Assembly: GCA_903901345.1 (NCBI GenBank)
Contig: CAIUQQ010000370.1
Location: forward strand, 1-39,920
DNA: 39,920 nt
DNA from: an uncultured Bacteroidota bacterium
GTDB taxonomy: Bacteria > Bacteroidota > Bacteroidia > UKL13-3
Reading direction: 5' to 3'
In this document: one piece after another, positions 1 to 10,037 of the stretch
Layout of the letters: each line of letters starts with the position of its first letter
How positions within the stretch are numbered: position 1 is the stretch's first letter
The notes under the pieces: model-generated
Told to the model about the DNA's origin: nothing
What the model saw: only the letters and a program-made list of their open reading frames with translations
The model's database searches: none
Made by a program: the position numbers and the translations under genes

Positions 1-1098
1 ATGACGAGAACTCAATAAAAAATTTGAATCATTGTCTATTTCAATTGCATTTGAATGCACATAATCAATATTGCTAGCAAGTAAATCAACTCCTTTAGCC
101 GCTGTTACTGGCAAATAATCCAATGTTTTCCATTCAAAAATCACGTTATTATCTTTATCTATTTCTTGAATAATATTACCTAAAACAATTGCGTTTGTTA
201 AACCACCAACCACACTGTCTAGCATATTAATTGTTGCAAACTCGTAGGCCATAACAACATAATTTTGTGTGTTTTTGTTATATTGAATATCATGATTATC
301 TGTTATGTAACCATTCCCAGCTTCAATTTTTTTAATAAAATTAAAGTTTGAATCCAATAGAACATAACTTTTTGAATTAGTATTAAAATAACTAAAAGTT
401 GTTTCGTTTAATTTTTTAAAATCCAATACACTTCCATTTGTTAATTTTTCAAAAACAATTTCACCGTTACCATTTAATATTAATAACCTGTTTTGGTCAC
501 TAGGATTAACAGTAATGGTTGAAATAAAATAATACCCAGTAGCTTTTCCATTATTTGCAATAATATTTACTGCGTTCTGGTTTTTAAAAATATTAATTAA
601 GTTTTTTGTAGTATCTAAACTTGTGACAGATTTTTTATTATCAGTATTTATATATTCAGGAAATTCATCAGAAAACTTTATTGTTTTAATTCCATTGTTA
701 TCACTAATGGTGTAAAACCAAAAACTGAAACCACTTATAGATGAAGAGTTAGTATATTTTAAATTACTATCAACATCTACTTTTACTTTCACATTGTTTG
801 TAAATGGATTTATTGGATTTAAAATTATTGTTTTTAAATCGGCAGGAAAAATAATGCTGTAAGGAACGGGTATATTATTGTCTAATATTATAATATTTGA
901 TTTTATTGCTAAAGTATCTTTACTAATTGTATCATTAAATTTTAGTAATATATTAGTATTGGTACTATTATAAAAACTATTATGTTTAGGTATTGAATAA
1001 ACTACATCATTACTAAATACAGTTTGAGCGTAAATACCTTTGCATATTGTAATGATAAATAATAAGGGTATTATTTTCAAAAAAAATTCAGATTTCAT
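1..1098 (-). CDS. Arylsulfotransferase (ASST)-family secreted protein, partial (runs off the left edge)
   Basis: Manual minus-strand translation is open from ATG at 1098 to base 1: MKSEFFLKIIPLLFIITICKGIYAQTVFSNDVVYSIPKHN... (signal peptide), then ...TDNHDIQYNKNTQNYVVMAYE...VIFEWKTLDYLP...DYVHSNAIEIDNDSNFLLSSRH, an ASST-like pattern. Missing from the ORF track because it has no stop in the window. Confidence 0.7.
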   Translation of the reverse strand, partial: MKSEFFLKIIPLLFIITICKGIYAQTVFSNDVVYSIPKHNSFYNSTNTNILLKFNDTISKDTLAIKSNIIILDNNIPVPYSIIFPADLKTIILNPINPFTNNVKVKVDVDSNLKYTNSSSISGFSFWFYTISDNNGIKTIKFSDEFPEYINTDNKKSVTSLDTTKNLINIFKNQNAVNIIANNGKATGYYFISTITVNPSDQNRLLILNGNGEIVFEKLTNGSVLDFKKLNETTFSYFNTNSKSYVLLDSNFNFIKKIEAGNGYITDNHDIQYNKNTQNYVVMAYEFATINMLDSVVGGLTNAIVLGNIIQEIDKDNNVIFEWKTLDYLPVTAAKGVDLLASNIDYVHSNAIEIDNDSNFLLSSRH

Positions 1099-1336
1099 AA
1101 TTATAATTTCTTCGAATTTCAACTTATAAAAACTTATTTTCTTCTTAATTAAAGTAATTCTAATTATTTGGCAAAACATAAAATTCTATCTGTTTGTTTT
1201 ATAGCACAATAGACAACAAATGAATAAAATCATTGCTAAATATTTTACAAATCTAACACAGAAAACATACCGTTTTCGTGATTTAGTAATTTTACAAACC
1301 ACATTTTTGAATAATTATTTAATCGTTTTATGGTTT

Positions 1337-1699
1337 CTAACTCTCCAATCTTTTCACCAACATATACATATTGCCTTCTAAAGGTAGATAGCCATATTCG
1401 TAACAAAACACATAGATAGCACCTGCTTTGGTGGTGTAAGTGTGGGTTTGGTAACTAAAATTATATCCTTTTTCTTGTAGTTTTTTTAAAGTAACTTTTG
1501 TTTTCCCCTCTTCTACTGGAATCAAACTTTCTAGTATTCTTCGGTTTTTGCGCAGCACGTTATTGATGGTTTTCATCAAAGCACTAGTATCGCTATTGAG
1601 TCTATTATTATAGTTACTCCGGCAGGCATCGTCACAAAACTTTTTGTCGATTCTGCCTTTTATTATTTCGCCACAACTGGCACATGTTTTAGTTTCCAT
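1337..1699 (-). CDS. Small zinc-ribbon protein (CxxCG...CddaCR)
   Basis: ORF METKTCASCGEIIKGRIDKKFCDDACRSNYNN; four-Cys zinc-ribbon pattern. Confidence 0.7.
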   Translation of the reverse strand: METKTCASCGEIIKGRIDKKFCDDACRSNYNNRLNSDTSALMKTINNVLRKNRRILESLIPVEEGKTKVTLKKLQEKGYNFSYQTHTYTTKAGAIYVFCYEYGYLPLEGNMYMLVKRLES

Positions 1700-1795
1700 A
1701 ATAATAATTAATCATTTTGAATTTTTAATTTAGCTTCTAATTCCTTATTTATATTTTTAAGTTTTTTAATTATCCAACTTTTATAAATGGTATCA

Positions 1796-1912
1796 AAAAA
1801 AAAAGCCTAGCAATAATAATTGGTTGGCATAAGGAAAATGCATAATTTTTAAAATGGCTCCTGTTATTATTACTAGGGCGCATAATGTTGAAATAAGATT
1901 CTCGTTTTTCAT
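1796..1912 (-). pseudogene. GldL-like short membrane protein, frame broken at an A10/T10 tract
   Basis: Minus strand from ATG 1912: MKNENLISTLCALVIITGAILKIMHFPYANQLLLLGFFF then stop within the T10 tract. Removing one T reads on as DTIYKSWIIKKLKNINKELEAKLKIQND to a stop at 1708-1710. GAxxKIMHxPxAN resembles the GldL N-terminal TM motif. Confidence 0.5.
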
Positions 1913-2166
1913 GTTTTAAAGTTATAGCTTGAGTGTATAATTATTTGGTTGTATTCTTTACTAAATCAATTATTTACTTCCGCAATATAAAAAATATTTA
2001 CCGATTGCAAACGGGTAAATACGGTTATTATCGGAACTAAATGGATAATATACGAATCGGGTTATGAAGCCGCCACATCTTTGCAGTGTTGAATTACAAA
2101 AACAATTGAAATGTAATGCCAACAAAAAGATTTATTTATATTATTTAAAAACAAAAAACAACACGT

Positions 2167-2508
2167 ATGAACAATTTAAAAAACAGCATTCGCCTAATTG
2201 GAAACTTAGGCCAAAATCCAGAAGTAAAAGAAACTACTAACGGAAAAAAATTAGCAAAATTCAGTGTAGCTACTAATGAAAGTTACCGCGATGAGAGTGG
2301 TAAAGAAGTAAAAGAAACCATGTGGCATAACCTTATAGTTTGGGGCAAGCAAGCTGAAAATGTAGAAAAATATTTAAAAAAAGGAAGTGAAGTGGCCGTT
2401 GAAGGCAAACTGAGTAACCGCAATTACACTGATAAAGAAGGCGTAAAACGTTATGTAACTGAAATAGTTGTAAACGAATTCATGTTACTTGGAGGAAAAG
2501 CTGACTAG
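2167..2508 (+). CDS. ssb: Single-stranded DNA-binding protein
   Basis: OB-fold SSB motifs: IRLIGNLGQNPEVKETTNGKKLAKFSVATNESYRDESGKEV...WHNLIVWGKQAENVEKYLKKGSEVAVEGKLSNRNYTDKEG. Confidence 0.95.
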   Translation: MNNLKNSIRLIGNLGQNPEVKETTNGKKLAKFSVATNESYRDESGKEVKETMWHNLIVWGKQAENVEKYLKKGSEVAVEGKLSNRNYTDKEGVKRYVTEIVVNEFMLLGGKAD

Positions 2509-2686
2509 TTTTTTAAAACCATTTTTGATTATCAAAAGGCCATTTTTGTTGCTATTGCAATGGAAGTGGCTTTTTTATTTATTAGAAAATTAATTTACAA
2601 TAACATAAAACATGTTTCAAAATCATGATTCAATTAATTCAATTTTTATTTTATAATTGCATGAATAAATTAAAATCAAAAAAAAT

Positions 2687-3697
2687 ATGAAAATAATAGT
2701 TCCAATGGCTGGCATGGGAAAGAGAATGAGACCTCATACATTAACCACACCAAAACCTTTAGTACCTGTAGCTGGCAAACCTATTGTTCAAAAATTAATA
2801 GAAGACTTAGAAAAAGTTTGTGGTAAAGGAATAGAAGAAGTAGCTTTTATTATAGGACCAAGTTTTGGAAAAGCTGTGGAAAAAGATTTGATAGCAATAG
2901 CCGAAAAATTAGGTACAAAAGGCAGCATTTATTACCAACATGAAGCTTTAGGAACTGCGCATGCTATAATGTGTGCAAAGGAAAGTTTGGATGGAAATGT
3001 ATTAGTAGTTTTTGCCGATACTTTATTTAAAGCTGATTTTGTATTAGACAGAAGCAAAGAAGGAATTATTTGGGTTCAAAAAGTAGAAGATCCTCGCCCG
3101 TTTGGTGTGGTAAAAGTAAATGCTGATAATGTAATTACTGATTTTGTTGAAAAGCCCGAAAAATTTGTGTCGGACTTAGCCATTATTGGTATTTATTACT
3201 TTAAAGATGGTGCTTACTTGCGTTCGGAATTACAGTATTTGTTAGATAATAATATTACTGAAAAAGGCGAATTCCAATTAACAAATGCTTTGGAAAACAT
3301 GAAAGCTAAAGGTACGCAATTTGAACCAGGAAAAGTTACTGAGTGGTTAGATTGTGGTAACAAAAACTCTACTGTTTTTACCAATGGTCGCATACTTTCA
3401 TACATGCATAACGACAATGAAAACATGGTTCACGAATCGATTCAAATGGATGGTTCAGTAATAATTCAACCAAGTTATATTGGTAAAAATGTAAAACTAA
3501 ATCGCAGTGTAGTTGGTCCATTTGCTAGTATTGGCGATGGTTGTAATATTCAAAACTCAGTAGTCAGTAATTGTATAATTCAAACTAATACTAAGTTGGT
3601 AAATGCTGTAATTGATAATGCTATGATTGGGAATAGTGTAGAATACCATGGCGAAGCTAAAGATTTAAGCATTGGCGATTTTACAACTGTATTATAG
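2687..3697 (+). CDS. Sugar-phosphate nucleotidyltransferase (NTP_transferase plus left-handed beta-helix C-terminus)
   Basis: MKIIVPMAGMGKRMRPHTLTTPKPLVPVAGKPI signature and hexapeptide-like C-terminus (IGKNVKLNRSVVGPFASIGDGCNIQNSVVSNCII). Confidence 0.9.
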   Translation: MKIIVPMAGMGKRMRPHTLTTPKPLVPVAGKPIVQKLIEDLEKVCGKGIEEVAFIIGPSFGKAVEKDLIAIAEKLGTKGSIYYQHEALGTAHAIMCAKESLDGNVLVVFADTLFKADFVLDRSKEGIIWVQKVEDPRPFGVVKVNADNVITDFVEKPEKFVSDLAIIGIYYFKDGAYLRSELQYLLDNNITEKGEFQLTNALENMKAKGTQFEPGKVTEWLDCGNKNSTVFTNGRILSYMHNDNENMVHESIQMDGSVIIQPSYIGKNVKLNRSVVGPFASIGDGCNIQNSVVSNCIIQTNTKLVNAVIDNAMIGNSVEYHGEAKDLSIGDFTTVL

Positions 3698-3722
3698 TTG
3701 TAGGTTGTTATAAAATATTTTT

Positions 3723-3756
3723 AAAAAGCTGCTCTTCTCAGAGCAGCTTTTTTTTT
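3723..3756 (+). terminator. Rho-independent terminator hairpin
   Basis: AAAAAGCTGCTCT-TCTC-AGAGCAGCTTTTTTTTT directly downstream of the nucleotidyltransferase. Confidence 0.9.
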
Positions 3757-4059
3757 ATTCATTTATTGCTCAGTAATAATGCAGAAACATATAATTGAAA
3801 TTTTATTTATACAAAATATACTTTTGGGAGTTGTAATTACTGTTTTCTAACTTATTTATTTTACAAAAAAATATTTTTAAATGATACTTACCTATAAATA
3901 AAAAAATCATTTATTCATTAGCATTTATATAATAAAAAAATAGTGGAATGTGTAATTAAAAAGCAGTGTTTTTAAATAATTAAATCCTTTAAAAAAAAAT
4001 TTAACAATAACTAAATCCAATTGTTTTAAAAATGATTTAATTCTTTTTAGCTTAAAATA

Positions 4060-4091
4060 TTGTATTAAAGCTTTAAAAAAAATTATATTTG
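4060..4091 (+). promoter_or_regulatory. Candidate Bacteroidota promoter (TTG-N21-TATATTTG)
   Basis: TTG at 4060-4062 and TAnnTTTG match at 4084-4091, 22 bp upstream of the ATG at 4113. Confidence 0.5.
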
Positions 4092-4112
4092 TTTTTAATA
4101 TAAAACATTGCT

Positions 4113-4826
4113 ATGATATTCCAATTTTTAGAAAACCCCTTCGTTTTAAGGCGACTTAACAACCAAAAATTCAATTCATTTGCTAATCAACATTTGAGTA
4201 ATTTACATGCTAATAATATTGATGGGAGTTTAACTACATTAATTGATTTATTAATTAGAACTATTTCAGTTTATGAACCTTGGTTAAATAAGCAGGATAA
4301 TGGAGAATCTAATCAAAAATCAAATTCTGAGAGTTTGGATGATATTGTTCGAAGTTTTGAGATGTTTATGCAAGAAATGTGGGTGGAGATAAGTTACAAA
4401 TTTGCTAAAAATAGCCCAGATGTATATGCCCTTTGTTTCCCAAAAGGCAAATCTGAATATTCCAATATAAATAGTGCAAATGCCATTATTTTGCTAAATA
4501 GAGTTGCCGATTTTTGTATAATATATAAAACATCATTACCACGAGGCATGAGTATGGAAGCAAGTGATTATTTGTTAAAATATATTACCGAACTTGGAAA
4601 AAAAAGTGAAATAAAAGACAATGTAAATGATGATAGTATTGAAGGTAAAGTATTAAGAATTGCGGTGTCTAAAGTAATGAAAATTGTTTTTCTGTACCTA
4701 ATAATTAAACACCAAGATAATGAAGAAGAAGTGTTAAAATATTACGATGCTGAAATTATAGATTATTATAAGCAAATGTATGAAAATGGGCATTTAGCTA
4801 CTCCATCAATTATTCCAATAATATAA
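4113..4826 (+). CDS. Hypothetical protein (237 aa)
   Basis: Long ORF with candidate promoter and downstream terminator; no family recognised. Confidence 0.75.
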   Translation: MIFQFLENPFVLRRLNNQKFNSFANQHLSNLHANNIDGSLTTLIDLLIRTISVYEPWLNKQDNGESNQKSNSESLDDIVRSFEMFMQEMWVEISYKFAKNSPDVYALCFPKGKSEYSNINSANAIILLNRVADFCIIYKTSLPRGMSMEASDYLLKYITELGKKSEIKDNVNDDSIEGKVLRIAVSKVMKIVFLYLIIKHQDNEEEVLKYYDAEIIDYYKQMYENGHLATPSIIPII

Positions 4827-4834
4827 TAAATTTA

Positions 4835-4871
4835 AAAGATAAGCTGCACTGAGAAGAGCAGCTTATTTTTT
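4835..4871. terminator. Bidirectional terminator-like hairpin between convergent genes
   Basis: AAGATAAGCTGCACT-GAGA-AGAGCAGCTTATTTTTT. Confidence 0.8.
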
Positions 4872-4891
4872 ATGAAATCATTGCCAATACC

Positions 4892-7651
4892 CTAAAATTC
4901 AATTGGCCAAGAGAAAAAGAATTTTGCACCCAACCCAATTTCCGATTCAATCCAAACTTGACCACCATTGTCTTCCACTATTTTTTTTACAATGGCTAAA
5001 CCCACACCAGTGCTTTCGTAGGTATCTCGGCTTTGTAAAGTTTGAAATATTACAAACACTTTATCATGAAATTGCTTCTCAATTCCGTTACCATTATCGG
5101 CAACACAAAACTCATACATTCCATTATTAATTTTAAAGCTTACTATTATAGTTGGCTCAGGATTCTTGTTATATTTTAAACCATTGCTTATATAATTAGT
5201 AAATATTTGTTCAAATGAAATACGTTCAGCAGTTAACGTTGGTAAATTAGCAGGAATTATAATTTTAAACTTTTCATCGGGGCCTAATGCCTCAACCAAT
5301 TCGTCTAACATTGGTTTCAAATCAAAGATTTCTACTGCTTGTTTAATCCTACCAGCGCGCGAATATTCTAAAATTCCATTTATAAGTAATTCCATTCGTT
5401 TTATCCTGCCTCGCATCATATCGAAACTGTCTTTTATTTCACCTTTAATTAAATCACCAAGGTCTTCTTCTATCCATAGTGAAAGGTTATTTATACCACG
5501 TAAAGGAGCTTTTAAATCGTGAGAAACAATGTAAGCAAATTGATCTAATTCTTTGTTTTTCATTTCAAGAACTTCAGAATACTCTTTTAATTGTCTTTCG
5601 GCTTCCTTCTCTTTGGTTATATCTTGAAATATGCCTCTTAAGCCTATTACTTTATTGTTATCAATAACGGGAACACCTTTAGTTCTTATTTCTACTAAAT
5701 TTCCTTTGGCAGTTTTAATTTTTGCTTCTAATTCAAATTCTTCCATATTATTTATGGCAACTTTAAATTTTTCTACCACTAAACTTCTGGTCTCATCTGT
5801 ATAAAAATCGTAAGAAGTAGCAATGGTAGGTTCATAGTTAAACGGCAATTCATGTATAACAAACATTTCGTTGGTCCAAGTAATACTTCTTGTTTCTCTA
5901 TCTATTTCCCAACCACCAACTTTGGCTATATGCTGTGCTTCTTCAAGTTCACCCTGAGCTTTAAGTATTTTTATTTCAGCTAGTTTTCTATCAGTAATGT
6001 CAAGTCCAAAACCAATGATATTTTCCACTTCATTATTTTTATTTAAAACAGGAAACATTCGTCTTAGCATCCATATTTTTTCTCCTTTTTCATTGGTAAC
6101 CGACTCTTCAAACTCGTATTGAACTTTGGCCTCAAAAACATCATTAAAAAGTTTTCTTCTTTGATCGGCTAATGCTTTTGGTCTATTTCTATATTCACAG
6201 TAATCATAATCATCTTTTCCAATTAACCATGCCCTTAACTCATCGTTTTTTATACTTAGCGGATTAATGAAAAGATATTTGTGTTGCTTATCAAAAACCA
6301 CAATATCAGCAGGAATTTTATTTAATACCTTTTCATAAAATATTTTTAATTTTTCTACTTCTTCTTGAGCTTTTTTTCGTTCAGTAATATCGCGAGAGTT
6401 TATTACTATTCCATTTATTCCCTTAATATCTAATAAATTATTTCCAATGGATTCAATATAAACCCAGTTTCCATTTTGATGTTTAAATCTAAATTCTATT
6501 GCTTCAGTTACGCCACCTACAGACAAGGTATTTCCAAATACTTTACTTACTAATTCAAAATCATTAGGGTGTATAAAATCAAAAAAGTTTTTACCAATTA
6601 GGTCATTTTCCTTATATCCAAAAATGCGGAAGAATGAAGGGCTTCCATATACTGTAGTGTAGTCGGGTTTTAAAATAGTAATAATATCACTTGAGTTTTG
6701 AGCTAACGACCTAAACCTAGTTTCACTTTCTTGTAATTTTGTTTCTGCTAATTTTTTATCTGTTATATCTACTAAGAACTTAATAATATGTTTAACCTTT
6801 TGATTTTCGTCTAAAACAGGATTATAGTTGCCAATAATCCAAATATAATCACCATTTTTCTTAACTCTTTTATATTCTCCACTAATAATTTTTCCTTTTC
6901 CTATTTCCGCCCAAAAATCATTATAATTCTCCTCTCCTTCTTCAATAAATATTGAATGTTTTTTACCAATAATTTCTTCTTTTTTATACCCAACTAAATC
7001 TAAAAAAAGTTGATTTGCCTCAGTAATTACACCTTCAGGAGTAAATTCAATACTTGCTGTAGTTCTGTTAATTGCAGCTAATATCTCTGCTAAATTTTTT
7101 TCGCTTTGAATTAACTTTTCTTCAGCTATTTTTTTTTCAGAAATATCAAACCTAATAGCAACAAATTGATAAGCAATTCCATAATAATTAATTAATGGTA
7201 TTATGTTTGTATTTGTCCAATAAAAACTTCCATCCTTTTTTTTGTTTTTAATTTGTCCTTGCCAAACTTTACCACTTTTTATTGTATTCCACATTTTCTC
7301 ATAAAAACTTTGAGAATGATGACCAGAACTTACAATATTATGATTTGAACCTACTAATTCAGCTAAAGAATAGCCCGATATATTACTAAAATTTTGATTT
7401 GCCCTTATTATTGTTCCATTTGTATCTGTAACTGAAACAATGGCCGCGGTATCAACAGCCGATTGAAAATCAGAAAGTTCTTTAAACGATTCTTTAGAAC
7501 TTAATTCAAGAGTTCTCTCCAGTTGATTAAAATCGTTTTGAAATGATTGATAAGAGGAATCTATTAACTCAATAAAAGATAGTACATCATCCGAAAACTT
7601 CGGATGATCTCCAAATAATTTATTAATCTGTCGTTTTAGTAATCTATGCAT
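4892..7651 (-). CDS. Multi-PAS sensor histidine kinase (about five PAS domains, HisKA, HATPase_c)
   Basis: Repeated PAS/PAC motifs (GSNHNIVSSGHHSQSFYEKMW; AIRFDISEKK; VDITDKK; INSRDITERK; FGLDITDRK; FQDITKEKE), H-box QFAYIVSHDLKAPLRG, DNGNGIE, STGVGLAIVKKIVEDNGG. Confidence 0.95.
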   Translation of the reverse strand: MHRLLKRQINKLFGDHPKFSDDVLSFIELIDSSYQSFQNDFNQLERTLELSSKESFKELSDFQSAVDTAAIVSVTDTNGTIIRANQNFSNISGYSLAELVGSNHNIVSSGHHSQSFYEKMWNTIKSGKVWQGQIKNKKKDGSFYWTNTNIIPLINYYGIAYQFVAIRFDISEKKIAEEKLIQSEKNLAEILAAINRTTASIEFTPEGVITEANQLFLDLVGYKKEEIIGKKHSIFIEEGEENYNDFWAEIGKGKIISGEYKRVKKNGDYIWIIGNYNPVLDENQKVKHIIKFLVDITDKKLAETKLQESETRFRSLAQNSSDIITILKPDYTTVYGSPSFFRIFGYKENDLIGKNFFDFIHPNDFELVSKVFGNTLSVGGVTEAIEFRFKHQNGNWVYIESIGNNLLDIKGINGIVINSRDITERKKAQEEVEKLKIFYEKVLNKIPADIVVFDKQHKYLFINPLSIKNDELRAWLIGKDDYDYCEYRNRPKALADQRRKLFNDVFEAKVQYEFEESVTNEKGEKIWMLRRMFPVLNKNNEVENIIGFGLDITDRKLAEIKILKAQGELEEAQHIAKVGGWEIDRETRSITWTNEMFVIHELPFNYEPTIATSYDFYTDETRSLVVEKFKVAINNMEEFELEAKIKTAKGNLVEIRTKGVPVIDNNKVIGLRGIFQDITKEKEAERQLKEYSEVLEMKNKELDQFAYIVSHDLKAPLRGINNLSLWIEEDLGDLIKGEIKDSFDMMRGRIKRMELLINGILEYSRAGRIKQAVEIFDLKPMLDELVEALGPDEKFKIIIPANLPTLTAERISFEQIFTNYISNGLKYNKNPEPTIIVSFKINNGMYEFCVADNGNGIEKQFHDKVFVIFQTLQSRDTYESTGVGLAIVKKIVEDNGGQVWIESEIGLGAKFFFSWPIEF

Positions 7652-7730
7652 AACTTATTTAGATTTTTTTTAGTTTTGAGGATATTTGAATATCAATTTA
7701 CAAAGTAAAAAACATTTTTAATATTAAACT

Positions 7731-8870
7731 TTACATTTCCTTAAAAGTGGTAATAGACATGGTTTGATTATGAAGTTCACATATAGAATTTTTTAAAAAA
7801 GGTGAAATTTCACCATATGAATAAAAGCCACAAAGTATAGTATTATTACCTAAAACATCTCTTACACCTTCTATTTCTTCTTCAATTAATTGTTTTAAAA
7901 CTAATTTTCTGCCAACACAACTAATTAAAATAGCTAATTCAGGATTTTTATTACTTTGAATTGTGAAATTAGCCGCACCTACAGCTCCGTCAATTAATCT
8001 ATCAGCATTTGCTTTCATTAAACGCACATAAGAACCTTCGGGAATGTCGCCTGCAAATGTTAGTGACTGTGCTTCATTATTAATTGCCAAAATAGTTCTA
8101 ACTACAGGAATATCTTCTTGTTTTACTCTTAAGTTTAATGGAAATAATAGACCAGAAGCTGGTAAATCTTTTGCGTATTCTTCACCTAAAAACGATTTGT
8201 ATAAATCTAAAGCAGGTTTACCATCTAATTCAAATAGAACATTGTTTTTTGATTTGGTAACTAATCGTTCAATGCCAAAACTATCCCAACCACCAAGGGA
8301 ACCATAACCTATATTTATGTTATTTCCATAAAATCCAATTGCAGCTACTATTTTACTTTTGAAATTTGCATTTTCGGTTACAATAAATGTCTCTTTAAAA
8401 TTTGCTCCGTCACCAGCTAAGCCACCGGTAACACTAATTTGTTCAGGTAAACTAGCACGTAAACCTTTAACTAATTCCGAACCATTTACATTTAAACCAT
8501 CAGATAAGACAAAAACGTGTTTTAGTTCTTCTTTAGGCAATAAATTCATCAGTGATTCTCCAGCTTTAAAGCTATCGTTAGGGCTTAAAATCTCAATGCT
8601 TTTGTAAATTATTTTTGTTTTTTCAAATAATATTGCTGTTGCAACAATGGAATCATCGTAAACATTTGTACTAAGTATTTCCCCTGAAGTAGAGCTTCCA
8701 ATAAAAATAGCTTTGCTAAATTTATTTTTTAAATGGCTTAAATTAGCATTATTTTTAATGTTTAAAGTGGACCCAAATACTAATACTAAATTTGCATTTT
8801 CTAGCAGTTCTTCACCATTGATTAAGCTCCAACCTAATGTTTCTGTAAACTTGTATTGCGCTATTTTCAT
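7731..8870 (-). CDS. FIST N/C domain signal-transduction protein
   Basis: VLVFGSTLN...AIFIGSSTSGEI...HVFVLSDGLNVNGSELVKGLRASLPEQISVTGGLAGDGANFKETFI and C-terminal GRKLVLKQLIEEEIEGVRDVLGNNTILCGFYSYGEISP, typical of FIST proteins. Confidence 0.9.
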   Translation of the reverse strand: MKIAQYKFTETLGWSLINGEELLENANLVLVFGSTLNIKNNANLSHLKNKFSKAIFIGSSTSGEILSTNVYDDSIVATAILFEKTKIIYKSIEILSPNDSFKAGESLMNLLPKEELKHVFVLSDGLNVNGSELVKGLRASLPEQISVTGGLAGDGANFKETFIVTENANFKSKIVAAIGFYGNNINIGYGSLGGWDSFGIERLVTKSKNNVLFELDGKPALDLYKSFLGEEYAKDLPASGLLFPLNLRVKQEDIPVVRTILAINNEAQSLTFAGDIPEGSYVRLMKANADRLIDGAVGAANFTIQSNKNPELAILISCVGRKLVLKQLIEEEIEGVRDVLGNNTILCGFYSYGEISPFLKNSICELHNQTMSITTFKEM

Positions 8871-8931
8871 TAGTTTTAATATTTATTTCAAATGTATATT
8901 ATTTAAAATAAATATTAAACCTAATTTTGTT

Positions 8932-9678
8932 TTATTTTTTAAAATACAAATCGCCCAAAGTATAGGCTAGGGAATCATCTGCAGATAATTGAAAAAGTTC
9001 GTTGTTTTTTAAACCGAACGCACTATAACCCAACGGTTCTAATAATTCATATATAATTTTACGGTTTTCAGCAGTACTAATTTCTATTTGAATAAGTGGG
9101 TTAAATTTTTTAATTGTATTTACCAAATGAGGAAATAAGTAAATTTCATAGCCTTCTACATCGCATTTAATAAAATCAAGTTGAGTAATATTGGCAAACA
9201 ATTCATCAGGAATTTGCATTTCTGCTTCAAAAGTTTCTAATGCAGAATTGTCGTTTTCGGCACTTAACACATGTGTTAATCCATGTCTGAAAACACCATC
9301 AATAACTGGCGTTCCCATTTCTATTTTTTTGTTTTCAGCACCTAAAGCAGTTTGGTGAAGCGTAATGTTTTTCAAGGCAAATTTATGTGCATTGCGTTTA
9401 AAAACATTGGCAAAAAGAGGAACTGGTTCAATGGCTAAAACCTTACCTGTAGCACCACTTAATTTTGAAATATTGGTACTATAATAACCAACGTTAGCAC
9501 CTATATCAATACTTACAAAACCTGGCTTTATTATTTTTTTTAAAAAAAATAATTCGGGATATTGATTCTTTAAAAAACCAAGATTTGTAATGCGTAAATA
9601 AGCATCACTCACAATGGCTAAATATCCTTCTAAGCCAAACGATTTTAATAAAATACTGCGTACTGTTTTTTCAATCAT
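8932..9678 (-). CDS. FkbM family methyltransferase
   Basis: KPGFVSIDIGANVGYYSTNISKLSG...VLAIEPVPLFANVFKRN...LDFIKCDVEGYEIYLF. Confidence 0.9.
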   Translation of the reverse strand: MIEKTVRSILLKSFGLEGYLAIVSDAYLRITNLGFLKNQYPELFFLKKIIKPGFVSIDIGANVGYYSTNISKLSGATGKVLAIEPVPLFANVFKRNAHKFALKNITLHQTALGAENKKIEMGTPVIDGVFRHGLTHVLSAENDNSALETFEAEMQIPDELFANITQLDFIKCDVEGYEIYLFPHLVNTIKKFNPLIQIEISTAENRKIIYELLEPLGYSAFGLKNNELFQLSADDSLAYTLGDLYFKK

Positions 9679-9681
9679 GGT

Positions 9682-9906
9682 TTATTTTATCTCTTCAAAA
9701 TCAACATATTCGCCTATGTTGGAATTTGTTTTTTGGTTATCATTGCTTGATGAAGCTTTTTTAGGTTTAACTTTTATTTCTTCTTCATCAAATGAATTGG
9801 GTGAATTATTGGGAATGTTATTACCTTTTTTGTAACCAAGTAAAGTGCCAAAAAGAAAGCGCGATGCAGTGTAAAACAAAAATAAATATATTAAGAATTT
9901 GAACAT
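9682..9906 (-). CDS. DUF4834 family small membrane protein
   Basis: MFKFLIYLFLFYTASRFLFGTLLGYKKG N-terminal TM followed by a charged tail. Confidence 0.7.
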   Translation of the reverse strand: MFKFLIYLFLFYTASRFLFGTLLGYKKGNNIPNNSPNSFDEEEIKVKPKKASSSNDNQKTNSNIGEYVDFEEIK

Positions 9907-10037
9907 GATTTAATTGCTGATTTTATGAATAAATACTGATATGCAAAAATGATACTATTATTTATATTTTGTATCAAATTATTGTAAATAGTATTTAATT
10001 TATATTGCAAAGCATTGATATTTTGATACTAATATAG

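Noticed and set aside
1981-2100. TTTACC...GGTAAA and ACGG/TCGG motifs upstream of ssb as an integron or phage attachment site
   Set aside because: Short, imperfect repeats only; no integrase or second copy in the window.
4903-8970. Plus-strand ORFs opposite the kinase and FIST genes (4903-5130, 5479-5667, 8044-8307, 8359-8607, 8713-8970)
   Set aside because: Antisense shadows of well-supported minus-strand coding genes with no domain signal.
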